From Siphonodentalium dalli (lineage: Eukaryota; Mollusca; Scaphopoda; Gadilida; Siphonodentaliidae): a stretch of 64,000 bases of DNA. The stretch lies in NCBI GenBank assembly GCA_032622095.1, contig CP136066.1:91161319-91225318 (forward strand), read 5' to 3'. The notes beneath the pieces are model-generated. The model saw only the letters and a list, made by a program, of their open reading frames with translations, did not search any database and had not been told where the DNA came from. The position numbers and the translations under genes are program-made. The stretch's first letter is position 1. Every line of letters starts with the position of its first letter. This document shows, piece by piece, positions 54,043 through 64,000 of this stretch.

Positions 54043-54223
54043 TACTCTCAGGTGCCTAATAATAGTGTCAGCACGATTATTAATTTTTGAGAATATTTCC
54101 AAATGATCACTATTATTTGGCATTGAGACATGAGTGAAATTGCCATCACTATTATTATTTTCAGCATAAATCACCATCCATCACTATTATTAGGCCATCA
54201 CGATTATTAGGCACCTGAGAGTA
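54043..54223. mobile_element. MITE with TACTCTCAGGTGCCTAATAAT ends, copy 2
   Basis: Same ends and interior as 53835-53988, 55 bp away, same orientation; TA borders. It splits a TGTGTAGAAACG/ACACAT-rich repeat. Confidence 0.88.
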
Positions 54224-54312
54224 ATACACATAGCAATGTCTATTTTTGCATACAAATACATGGACCAAGGGCCGTTCTACACATAATGTGAATATTTTGT
54301 TACACACAATTG

Positions 54313-55530
54313 TGTAACGAGAGGCCGATCACGATCGGCAGATGTTAACCCATCCCTTGGCGATAAAAATTTAATATGATCGGATAAATGAGAGTTTTGG
54401 TGTTCAATTATAGAGTATACTGTTATGTACTATTATAGACAAATGTACATAACACAAATTATTGGAATTTATGGGTCACTGGCATTTATATAAGAGAATG
54501 CACTGGTACAGAATATGTAATGCTAAACCGCCACAGCCAGCAAGCCCATGGGTTAAATGTGTAGGTGTGACCTGGACATGGAATCCTTGGGTTAAGAGAG
54601 TCCAATTTAAGTTTACAATAATAATGTGTCCTAGTATACAGATAAGCAACCTCACCACTGACCCATTAATATCAATTATATAGCAGCACAGATGTCCATG
54701 TCTACTGTTAATAGCATGTGATGTTTATTGTTGAATCTTTATTTTAAATTAGATGCCATAGCCTTATGTATCAGATTATTTGCACATTGGCATAAGTCCA
54801 AAGGCAATTGGTGAATTGGATTTAATGTTGCTCCAAACAGATTTACCAGTACATAACACAAGATTTTGGACCGATTTAATCAAATTTGGTGTGGTGATTC
54901 GGGGTACCCTTGGCAGAGTTATAATGGTGTTAGTTTTTCAATTTTTTTTAACTTATTTAAAAAAATTAAAGGGACACATTGGAAATCTTTTTATCATAAT
55001 CATCAATATCTAAATGAAAACAAATGACAATGTCAATGACATTTTTTTTATTATTATTATAAAAGTTAAAAATAATTTTTTTTAAAAATCGATTCAATTT
55101 TTCAATTTTTTTTCGAAAAAGGGTCATAACTCCTTTAAAATTAATCGGATCAAACCCATATTCGAAATCGATCTGTATTTTGGGCCGAGAAACTCACATA
55201 CCAAATTTGGTTCCGATCAGATAAAAAATGTTTGAGTTATGGCAGAATGCGTGAATTCTAAGTCGAAAAAGGGCCATAACTCTGTACAAAAAAGTTGGAT
55301 CAAACCCATATTCGAACTCGATCTGTATTTTGGGCTGAAAACCCCATACACAAAATTTGGTTTTGATCAGGTAAAAAATGTTTGAGTTATCGCATTACAC
55401 GTAAAGTGTCTACGGACGGACAGACGGACGGACAGACGGACGGACAGACGGACGGACGAACGACGAGTGGTCAATCCGGACAACGACACTATGTTTACCA
55501 TACATGGTATGGGTAAACATAAAAACGTAG
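54313..55530 (+). mobile_element. ACGG-microsatellite element with terminal hairpin (long copy 2)
   Basis: Start GAGAGGCCGATCACGATCGGC; middle GATTTAATCAAATTTGGTGTGG; two CATAACTC..GGATCAAACCCATATTCG units; (GGAC)n; CGACGAGTGGTCAATCCGG; hairpin ATGTTTACCAT/ATGGTATGGGTAAACAT. Homologous to 32344-33830 and 14709-15420. Confidence 0.75.
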
Positions 55531-55614
55531 AGCATGCGCATTGCGGTGCCTTCAGTTTCATAGTCTGCTACATGATGGCCATATTGTTTGAGTATATTTT
55601 TTGGAATACAATCT

Positions 55615-55890
55615 ACAGCGATCGTAGACAAGGAAGGTAAGTTCAGAATTCCGACTTGTGGGTATAGTATCAATGATATATGAGGATTTATTTGTTAAAA
55701 CTTTCATGGCGAATACTGCCCTTAGACTCGTTTATATGATTGTTGTAATACGGTAATACTAATATTATGCAACCGCGCCACGCCGTGAAAGTTTTAACAT
55801 ATAAATCTCCATATGTCATCAATGTTGATACTATATACCCACAATTCGCAATACTGAACTTACATTGTTGTCTACGATCTGTATGTGTAA
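55615..55890. repeat. Inverted repeat of ~100 bp arms
   Basis: GATCGTAGACAAGGAAGGTAAGTTCAG...GTTAAAACTTTCATGGCG is mirrored by CGCCGTGAAAGTTTTAAC...CTGAACTTACATTGTTGTCTACGATC. Confidence 0.8.
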
Positions 55891-55920
55891 GAATCTACAC
55901 AAAATGTATAAGGGATATAT

Positions 55921-57163
55921 TAGGGACCGACGAAGCTTCGAGATTCAATTCGATTTCGAATCTTACATTCCGATTCGATTCGAAAGCGGTCGTGTGATTC
56001 GGGATATTTCGAATCGTTGTATACAAGTCCTTTATCGCCGGGAATAGACTGCATTATATATACAAAACATTAATTATATCCCCAATACTTAAATTGAGGC
56101 TCCTTCCGCGACCAACTGGGAACTTCGTGGTCCAATGTGTACAGGGTAAGTTGTCCAATAGCCCACTGCTCATATATATATTGGCCTCCCAGTCCCAGAG
56201 AGGGTTACTCGTGGCAGGTCGGTGGGTTACTCGTGCGACCTGCAGGTATGTCTGTGGTGGTTCGCGTGTTCATCACAGTTGTACCATAATCGCAGCGCAC
56301 ACGGGTTTCCTCCACCACATAAAACCAGCAATGTGGCGATTTTGCCCGGCCACAGCTGCAGAAGCGAGTGAATTTCTTGTGAGACATATTTGTATATCGG
56401 TATTTGATATTCTTATACCAGAAAAACCTATATTGTGTTACTCAGCTCAATCAAATAATATATATTATTTTTTTTATTTTAAAATTTAACACGATATAAA
56501 TATATTAAATAAACATTCTGGGCTCCAACATGTAGTGTCTAAATTCGATCAACATCTTTATACAGAATATGTTATCCGGGAAATGGAATATGGATGACCA
56601 TTTAGCTTTCATGACAACTCAATTGATCTGATGGACAGGCCCAAGTTGGGATACTATACATTACATAGTTCCTGTAATCCCGTTTGCCAAGTCACGATGC
56701 GCAATTTTGATATCGCGCGTGCCTGCTGTGCGCGACAGGGTGAAGCGTACATGCGCAGAAGAGTTTCCGTTTGCAATGACTCGAATCAGACTCCATTGAC
56801 TCCAAAGTTCCAAACTGTTTACTTTCACGAACTTCACGCATAGTGGCAGTGTCAAAAATATGAAATGATGGTGTGCCATTCTCATATATTAAACTGTGTA
56901 AACCCTGATTAAACATGGTTCATATCATGTCATAGAAATTAAGTTTAATGAACCTCCTTTGTAATCTGAATTATCTCACTGACGTTATAAAATCATTGGA
57001 CAATTGCCCCCATTTTTGCTCGTATCCCCCACTGATCGGTACCGCCAATCTACTAAAGTGTTTGAAAAAGATTCGATTCGAGATTCGATTCGATTTCGAA
57101 TCATTATCGTGATTCGATTCGAGATTCGATTCGATGTTGAAATTGCCGATTCGTCGGTCCCTA
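55921..57163. mobile_element. Nonautonomous hAT element with 8-bp target duplication
   Basis: Ends TAGGGACCGACGAA and TTCGTCGGTCCCTA, flanked by GGATATAT on both sides (55913-55920, 57164-57171). Subterminal GATTCGATTCGAAATCG-like palindromes at both ends. The interior (~56090-56900) is more CpG-rich than the surroundings and is not obviously repeated here. No transposase frame. Confidence 0.93.
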
Positions 57164-57171
57164 GGATATAT

Positions 57172-58834
57172 GTTGATTTTATGCACACCGGTGTGTATAA
57201 ATGTGTAGAAATTGACCCATTTATTGTGTAAAAAATGTTACACAATTTGTGTATGTACATAAAACTACACATATACTATACAAATATGTTTAAGATAAAA
57301 AATTAATAATGATTGTGTAACAGGGCTACACATTGTGTGTAGAAATCCTACACATTAGTCATAAGAGTGTACGGACAAATGCATACAATATTAACTTTTC
57401 ACAGTCGTTCCATCTAAATACTTTATGTTAATTTATTTTTTCAAGGGTTAAAAGTCATTGCGACTAAGGTTGCCATTAGTATTAGTTCTCAGAATCGACT
57501 AATCAACCGTTAAAGTTGATGGCTAGTTGATTAGTCGTTCATATATGCGCCCTAAATTACATCCAGGTAAACAAGTGATAAATGTGCAATTATGATGACC
57601 ACTTTATATCCACTCTGTCAGTGTTCAGTGTTTTAAGGGGAATACTCATGCTCTCATTTATCCCGATGTAGTTATACACATGCCCTTACTATTAAATACT
57701 ACCCAGAATTACCAATGAGCCCGATGTGTCTGCAAACTGCACACACGCCGTGACAGTAAAATTGCATCTATTAAAGCAAATCTCGGTGTGACATCAAACG
57801 CAAAGGAAGCCGCACCAGAAGTGGAGAGTCTGATAAGAGGCTGTCGGGTGGCAAGCCTTGATTTAACTGGATTCGCATCTCAATTTGCGATGCAATTTCC
57901 TATTTCTGCTAACCAATTTACAATGAAAAAACATGTACAAGTATTGGTAGGGAATGCTATAAATAATCTACCCAGTACAGCAAAATTCTATCCAAATTAA
58001 ACAAGACAGTCAATGACTGTGGGGTCGCTCACCAGACTATAAAGACTGAGAAGACTGGCACTATGAAGACTACAAAAGTCAGTACTTGTCAAATTTACTT
58101 CAAATAAGTAGTTAGAACTATACACTCAGCTTAGAAATTAAAGTGTTCACAGTGACATACATACACATTCTTAATTCAGTTAATTTGAAGGCAGAGTATG
58201 AAATCTGCAAGGACTGCTCCTTCATGAATAACCAACTCAATTTGAGCAAACCTGATATGAGATACAGATGTTGACATTTTAATATGTGCACCATATGTGT
58301 ACATGTGTTGGAAGACAAAAAATTGTATTACACTAACATTCATCAGAAGATTTATTTAAATCTGAAAAGTGAATGTTATCAGGAACTAAATTCTACATGT
58401 AGTTCATACTCAAATTTAAATGTTAAAATAGTAGGCTAAAACATACAAATGGTAAGAAAGATGTTAGATAACCATACCAGTCAGGTAAGCTTAATAAAAC
58501 TGTTAAATATTGTCCTCATCTGAAGCTGAACCCACCCCATGATATCGTGTTATAAAATAATAAATATTGGGTAAAATATTACAACTGGGGGCCCCTTCTC
58601 TTTATTTATATGGGTCTATAATTTTATATTCATTTTCGTATTTATAATTGGTTTTGGGAAAAAAAATTAAATCTCATTGAAAAAATATTCAACCAACTTG
58701 CCATCCCTGCGAGAATAGGACATGTGGGATGATTTATTTGGATGCCTGACTGCTAACTCAGACAGGCAATTCAACACCCACCCCCATGTTCTGTTTGAGT
58801 AAATACATGTGTGCCCCACTATTATGAGTACACA
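57172..58834. other. Between elements, no gene seen
   Basis: 57180-57370 is rich in TGTGTAGAAAT/ACACAT and ends CATAAGAGTGTA, inverse of TACACTCTTATAATTAATGTGTAG at 53987. A 70-codon frame at 57788-58000 has no recognisable domain. Confidence 0.4.
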
Positions 58835-59448
58835 TCTAATATATATTTTGGGACTTCTGTTTGTCTGTTAGCTATGGCCGGGAAAACTGCCGGACGGATT
58901 GATCCCAAACTTCCTATCTAAGGGTAAAATCCCAGATGGAGTGTCATCGCACCACTTCTGAGAACGTTGGAGCACTCATTCTCCAATCCCCCGTCACCGC
59001 AATGGGAATTCATGGGTTAATCGCGTGATAGTTAAAGAGCGTTCGTATCCGCAGTGTCGTTGATAAAGAGAGTGTATGTGTCCAGACATGAGCGTGTTGT
59101 GTCTGTGTACAGACATGAGCGTGTTGTGTGATGTCTGTGTTCGTACTTAGGGGTTCCTGGGAATGGGGGAGATTTTCATCGGGTCAGTTTTTCCACCCGA
59201 GGTGACCTTCACCTTGAAACGGGTACCCACACATGATCTAATATATATTTTGGGACTTCTGTCTGTTTGTTTGTCTGTTAGCTATGGCCGGGAAAACTGC
59301 TAGACGGATTTCGATGAAATTTGATACCTACAGGTAATTTTGTCCGGGGAGTGTTTTGGACGGGTCAATTAGTGACTCTGACCTGACCTTGACCTTCAAA
59401 ATTGTCAATTCAAGGTCAAAGCCCGGACGAAGTCGGGTCACCTGCTAG
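58835..59448 (+). mobile_element. Two Helitron 5' ends in tandem, one 3' end
   Basis: TCTAATATATATTTTGGGAC after host A begins at 58835 and again at 59237. The second unit ends with hairpin GCCCGGACGAAGTCGGGT and CTAG (59445-59448). The first unit lacks its own CTAG, though ACGGGTACCCAC precedes the second start. Confidence 0.72.
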
Positions 59449-59939
59449 AGTGCTAGTAGACATATAAATCAAGACTTTGAAAATAAAACAAATATACTAG
59501 TATGCAGGTTAATACTACGCATGTAACCTCCATCAATCAAGTATTTCATATAGCAGTAAACAGTGGATTAAACTTTATTCATGCTAAAAGTAGACCAGGC
59601 ATTATTTCTGCTAGATCTGCCAGATCAATTGTCAACATTGTTATCACTGTTAATTAATTTATAACTACAAGACAGCTGTGCTACCACTTTGTTGTTGTAC
59701 TATTGACATGTGGGCATGTCAAATATAATTTAGTGATCATGAGCTGTACATATTCAAAAGGCATTTAATGATACAATGATTGTACAGTGTGAGGTGGGGT
59801 TCATGGGAGGGGCAGGGGGTGTTTGTGTGCAGGGACGATGGGGGAGGGGGGTAGTGGTGTGTAAAATGAAAAATATATGTATTTTCATTTTTTTTTTCAT
59901 TTAGAATTTTTTTTTTAATTGAGCAAAGATTTCAATCTA
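59449..59939. other. Between elements, no gene seen
   Basis: G-rich stretch at 59795-59855 and T-runs at 59885-59950; no coding frame. Confidence 0.4.
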
Positions 59940-60335
59940 TTTTTTTTTTAGAGTTATGTCCCTGGCTCCACCCATATCTGACCCAGTGACCCTATTTGAA
60001 CAAATCTGAACCCCAGTCACCCAAGGAACCTCCATACCAAATATAAACTAAATAGACCAGATGGTTCTTGAGAAGAAATCGTTTTAAGAATTACTAAGGA
60101 GGGAAAGAGTTATGGCCCTGACTTCGCAGCTATTTGATCCAGTGACCTCATTTGAACAAATCTTAATGTGAATCATCAAGGGAACATCAACACCAAATAT
60201 GAACCCATTCAGTCTTATGGATCTGAAGAAGATGTTGAAAGAATTGTTGACGGATGGACGGACGGATGACAGACGAGGAGTGATGACTGATGACTATAGC
60301 TCCACCGGAGACGTCGTCTCAGGTGAGCTAAAAAT
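59940..60335 (+). mobile_element. Pearl/HINE-like element, relative of 2090-3002
   Basis: Two to three units of GAGTTATGTCCCTGGCTCCACCC, then (GGAC)n, GATGACTATAGCTCCACCGGAGACG and GTCTCAGGTGAGCTAA. Confidence 0.65.
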
Positions 60336-60639
60336 TAAGTCGACCCCTGGGTGATAAATTGCACTGCATACATGAACAGTGTTAACTAGCTGTTACTTAC
60401 AGGCATGGCATCGGTGCATAGTCCTGCCTCAAACACAACAATACCTGCATGGCCGTATGGGCGATTCATCCACGAAAGTAAACAAGAGGTACGCTGTAGC
60501 GTGGCATTTGCCCCTGACCATAGCAATTCGGATTAAGCATGGACGAAACTGCGGATATCCGGGAAGGTCTGTATGACCATTCCAAAAGAAGTTTGTACGA
60601 GAAATTCCGGAAACCCAAAAACAAGTGATCCGGAAACCC

Positions 60640-61640
60640 AAAAACAAGCGAAAATTCAAATTTTCTAAGTTGAAAAAAGGGCCATAACTCGGGCAAAAAT
60701 CATCAGATCATACCCAAATTCGCACTTGATATGTATTTTCATATAACTGATCCACAAAAATACGGGATTTACAATCGTACCACCAAAGCTCACGCTATCA
60801 TCTGGAAACCCAAAAAACAAGAGAAAAATTGAATTTTCTAAGTCAAAAAAGGGCCATAACTCTGGTGAAAATGGGTGGACGAAACCCGCGCTATGCATGT
60901 AGCTGTTCCCCCATGCTGCTCTATCAACATACCAAATATCAGCTTAATCTACCCAGCGGTTGCTGAACAATAATGCAAAATGTTTGTACGGACGGACAAA
61001 ATTGAATTTTCTAAGTAAAAAAAGGGCCATAACTCTTGATGAAAATGGGTGGACGAAACCCGCGCTATGCATGTAGCTGTTCCCCCATGCTGCTCTATCA
61101 CCATACCAAATAACAGCTAAATCTGCCAAGCGGTTGCTGAACAATAATGCAAAATGTTTGTACGGACGTACGGACGGCTCGACGTACTGGCCAGAGTATA
61201 CCCATGAATACTTGTGGGGTGCGATCTTTTGTTTGAGTAACTTGTGGGGTGCAACCCACAACTGACGATTTTTTAAAGAGCGGCCCCAAACTCCCCCAAG
61301 CCCACCCACCCTAGTGTAGAATTTGACTTATACAGGACGAAATTGATCATTTGTGGTGTTATAAACTGTTTCTAAGCAATCTCCGTTATTTCGTTAATAT
61401 ATCCGCTTTTTAAATATCTTTTTTTTCTAAATATTTATTTCAGATATATTACATATTCTGAGAAATATTATATTAATGAAATAACGGAGATGGTTTGTAA
61501 ATAAAACAATTAGAAGAAAAGCATGTTAAATTCATGTTAAGTTCATCGCACCCCACAAGTACTCTCTGGTTAGTGCGGACGGACGTACGGAGACGTCGAC
61601 TATATACCCGCCGACTTCAAGTCGGGGCATAATAACCATT
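60640..61640 (+). mobile_element. ACGG-type element with inserted short element
   Basis: Units of AAGGGCCATAACTC...GAAACCCAAAAAACAAG and GTGGACGAAACCCGCGC (twice), then ACGGACGTACGG, hairpin CCGACTTC/AAGTCGG and GGGCATAATAA. Within it, 61192-61580 has inverted ends TACTTGTGGGGTGCGAT and ATCGCACCCCACAAGTA and an inner palindrome ATCTCCGTTATTTC/GAAATAACGGAGAT. Confidence 0.65.
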
Positions 61641-62929
61641 GACTACCACACCTGTCGAAGGTTGGTCGATTAATCGAATAATCGTGGCAAGCCTAATCGG
61701 GACTTACCAGAAGTCACCTAAATTTATGTTGACAATGATGAAGGTTCCTTGTTTAATTGAATTGAGCTTTCCGAGATGAATCCAATGATACCAATATCTC
61801 ATTTCCCCGCCAAAATGGACATAGAACAATATATCATTCAGCCGACGAGTTGTCAGATCTCAAATACCAAAAAATTTAGATGTAACGGACATAACAGGAG
61901 AATCACCCCAATGGATGTTGATTTTGTATGGATACAAGTTGATCTGACATTGTTAAGTGTTTTCGCGTTCCACACAAAATGTCAGACAACTTGCATCCAT
62001 AATCTATGGAACCCAAGCAAATCAACATCCATTTCTTAAGTACATGTAGATCAGTGACAAATTAATAGAAAACAGGCGCCCTTTACCCTGTTGTTTGTGT
62101 TGAGTCAGTGTATTTGAGACATGTTTACGTCTAGGTGTTGTGGAAATACGTTAATTACTTGCACTTTGCTCTTGTTGGCAATTTGATTGAAACCTTAATA
62201 TATGTACAGTGACTGTGTTTACATAGAGATATAGATAATAGTTGTTATAGTTAACTGTTCTGAGTACGGTAGCGTACTAGTAAGGTTTTTCTCGTCGAGT
62301 GAGATGTGGTGGATTCTTTTCACAAGTTGTTGGGCGAAAACCCATTATGAATGTCCTCATAGTAGGGAACATCCATGGATACCAAATTTCATTGAGATCC
62401 AGGCACTACAGTTCAAATTATGACCTGAACAGACATCGGACGGATGAACATAAGGACGCACGCCCACTCCGACACACAGACGGACAGATGCAAAGGAGGA
62501 TAGGTGCCCTCCCCCTCTTTTTTTAGTAAAAACTACCAACCATAATAATCTGTAATAAGGTATACTGCGGTGTGATATTAGAATTACCGTACTCAGTCAC
62601 AAGGGCGCGATTTAAGCGGTATCGCATCGCTATTTGCGATACAATATACACGGTTTGACGATGCACTATCAGCCTGCTTCTCGCGAATTGCGATACATGA
62701 TGTACTCCTTTCATGAACGCATGAATTGCTAAAATTCCTCAGCTCACTTTCCATGCATTTAATGTCATTATCAGTTTTGTAAATAAGCCATGGAAAGACT
62801 TTCTGCCATGCTTAAACACTTTTTATTTTTACAACAGAAATGTTTGTATTGTAAACAGAATACCACATGGTCCCATCAACCACATTTGTTAACAAGAGCT
62901 ACGCTGGTCGGCAGGAACTGGTAAAAAAG
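61641..62929. other. Between elements, no gene seen
   Basis: 61900-62040 is an inverted repeat (GGATGTTGATTT/AAATCAACATCC). 62290-62525 is a short element ending in GACGGACAGATG. 62600-62700 is rich in TATCGCA/TTGCGATA palindromic motifs. No coding evidence. Confidence 0.45.
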
Positions 62930-63747
62930 GGGCATAACTCTGGTAAAAATTGGCGGACGGGACTCAAATTTGAACTTGACCTGTGTTTTGGTGGGAGAAA
63001 GTAATATACCAAATTATCATTGAATCCGATAAGCTCTAGTAAAGTTATCATTCGGACAACAAATTTCAGGGATTTTCTAAGTCAAATTACGTCAAATAAG
63101 GGGCATAACTCTGGTGAAAATTGGCGGACGGAACCCAAATTCGAACTTGAGCTGTCTTTTCTCCTGTCTTTTCTCCAAATTTGATTGAAATCGGTTCACT
63201 CTAACTAAAGTTATCATCCGGACAACAAATTTCAGGGATTTTCTAAGTCAAATTACGTCAAAAAAGGGGCCATAACTCTCGCAAAAATTATCGGATTAAA
63301 ACGAAATTCGGACTTGAGCTGTATTTTGATATATGTAATCCACAAAAAACGGGTTTTGCGTATAAACATTCCAAAATCGAGTTATCATCCGGAAACCAAA
63401 AAACATAAGAAAAACTGAATTTTCTGAGTCGAAAAAGGGGCATAACTCTGCCAAAAATGGTCGGACAGAACCCAAGTTCGAACTTGACCTGTATTTTGGT
63501 GGGAGAAAGTAATATACCAAATTTGGATTCATTCCGATAAACTATACTAAAGTTATCATCCGAACAACAAATTTCAAGGATTTTCTAAGTCAAAAAACGT
63601 TAAATAAGGGGCATAACTCCGGTGAAAATTGGCGGGCGGAACCCAAAAGTTATCATCCGGACAACAGGTTAACGGACGGACGGACGGACGCCCGGACGGA
63701 CAGACCAATACTATAATACGGCCTTTTTTTCAAAAGGGCGTATAAAA
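62930..63747 (+). mobile_element. ACGG-type element with terminal hairpin
   Basis: Five units of GGGGCATAACTCTGG..AAAATTGGCGGACGGAACCCAAATTCG...AGTTATCATCCGGACAAC, then (GGAC)n and hairpin-like ACGGCCTTTTTTT/AAAAGGGCGT. Confidence 0.7.
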
Positions 63748-64000
63748 ATGCTTTCATTGGCTGTCAAGAAATGACCAACCAATCAGAATCAATTTAATAT
63801 GGATCCGGGCCCACTCGCCCCAGGCAGTTTTTGAGGCGAGCTGGCCCAGCTTTGAGGGGCGAGTTGGCCCGGGTATTACATTTGTATTAAAGTTGTAAAT
63901 AAGTTAATAAATATCAATATATTAATTTCTTAAGTTCAGATTATGATATATTTCAGAGTTATGTCCATCAATTTTGACATTTAGATGATATTCAACAACA
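63748..64000. other. Right edge, nothing recognised
   Basis: A short GC-rich direct repeat (GGGCGAGTTGGCCCGGG and variants) at 63795-63875, then AT-rich sequence. Confidence 0.4.

Noticed and set aside
56205-56916. Possible CpG-rich promoter or first exon of the receptor gene
   Set aside because: The stretch lies wholly inside a hAT element with proven borders, so a native promoter is unlikely; noted instead as possible captured sequence.
57788-58000. 70-codon plus-strand frame
   Set aside because: No family recognised and part of it resembles an inverted TTGCGAT-rich repeat also seen near 62620; insufficient support.

Overview
This window looks like nuclear DNA of a lophotrochozoan animal, most likely a bivalve mollusc. 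It is AT-rich and packed with transposable elements, and its only clear host gene is split by long introns. That gene, on the minus strand, encodes the DNA-binding part of a nuclear receptor with TWO successive C4 zinc-finger DNA-binding domains (2DBD-NR). This class is known from flatworms, molluscs and Daphnia; its P-boxes are CEACK in DBD1 and CEGCK in DBD2, as here. Species is not determinable from what I can see.

Gene layout (transcription runs from high to low coordinates): exon 1 at 26524-25993 (N-terminus, first finger of DBD1), exon 2 at 19368-19227 (second finger of DBD1), exon 3 at 15547-15435 (linker, first finger of DBD2), exon 4 at 536-389 (second finger of DBD2). All junctions are GT-AG with matching phases (0, 1, 0; exon 4 leaves in phase 1). 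The ligand-binding domain must lie beyond position 1. Intron 3 (about 14.9 kb) contains, just downstream of exon 3, a decayed tandem array of five extra copies of exon 3.

Almost everything else is mobile or repetitive DNA. (1) A ~213-bp, nearly perfectly palindromic MITE, CAGTAATGCC...GGCATTACTG with TA target duplication, is present in 16 full, deleted or half copies. (2) TTAA-flanked, CCCTTT-ended, piggyBac-like MITEs are common; several carry a TATATAAGAGAATGCA hairpin core. (3) hAT-like elements have 8-bp target duplications. (4) Helitron ends (TC...hairpin...CTAG) occur at 10.8-11.6, 50.3-51.3 and 58.8-59.4 kb, one with a fragment of the Helitron Rep-helicase protein. (5) Mollusc-type elements combine tandem cores, an (ACGG)n or (ACAG)n microsatellite and a terminal hairpin (pearl/HINE-like). 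(6) A 5.1-kb foldback element (4.1-9.2 kb) has a 42-bp minisatellite in its loop. (7) A 31-bp minisatellite (39.9-46.5 kb) is split by a 5'-truncated L1/Tx1-like LINE with a 14-bp target duplication. (8) A CR1-like LINE fragment lies at 52.5-53.8 kb.

Nesting is deep. At 27.5-29.9 kb a MITE contains a hAT, which contains a second element, which contains a third. At 3.0-9.6 kb a hAT-like element contains a pearl-like element and the foldback, which itself carries a piggyBac-like MITE. Several insertions can be proved from paired empty and filled sites inside this same window. The region upstream of exon 1 (26.5-64 kb) shows no convincing host exon. It may be upstream intron, 5' flank or intergenic DNA.
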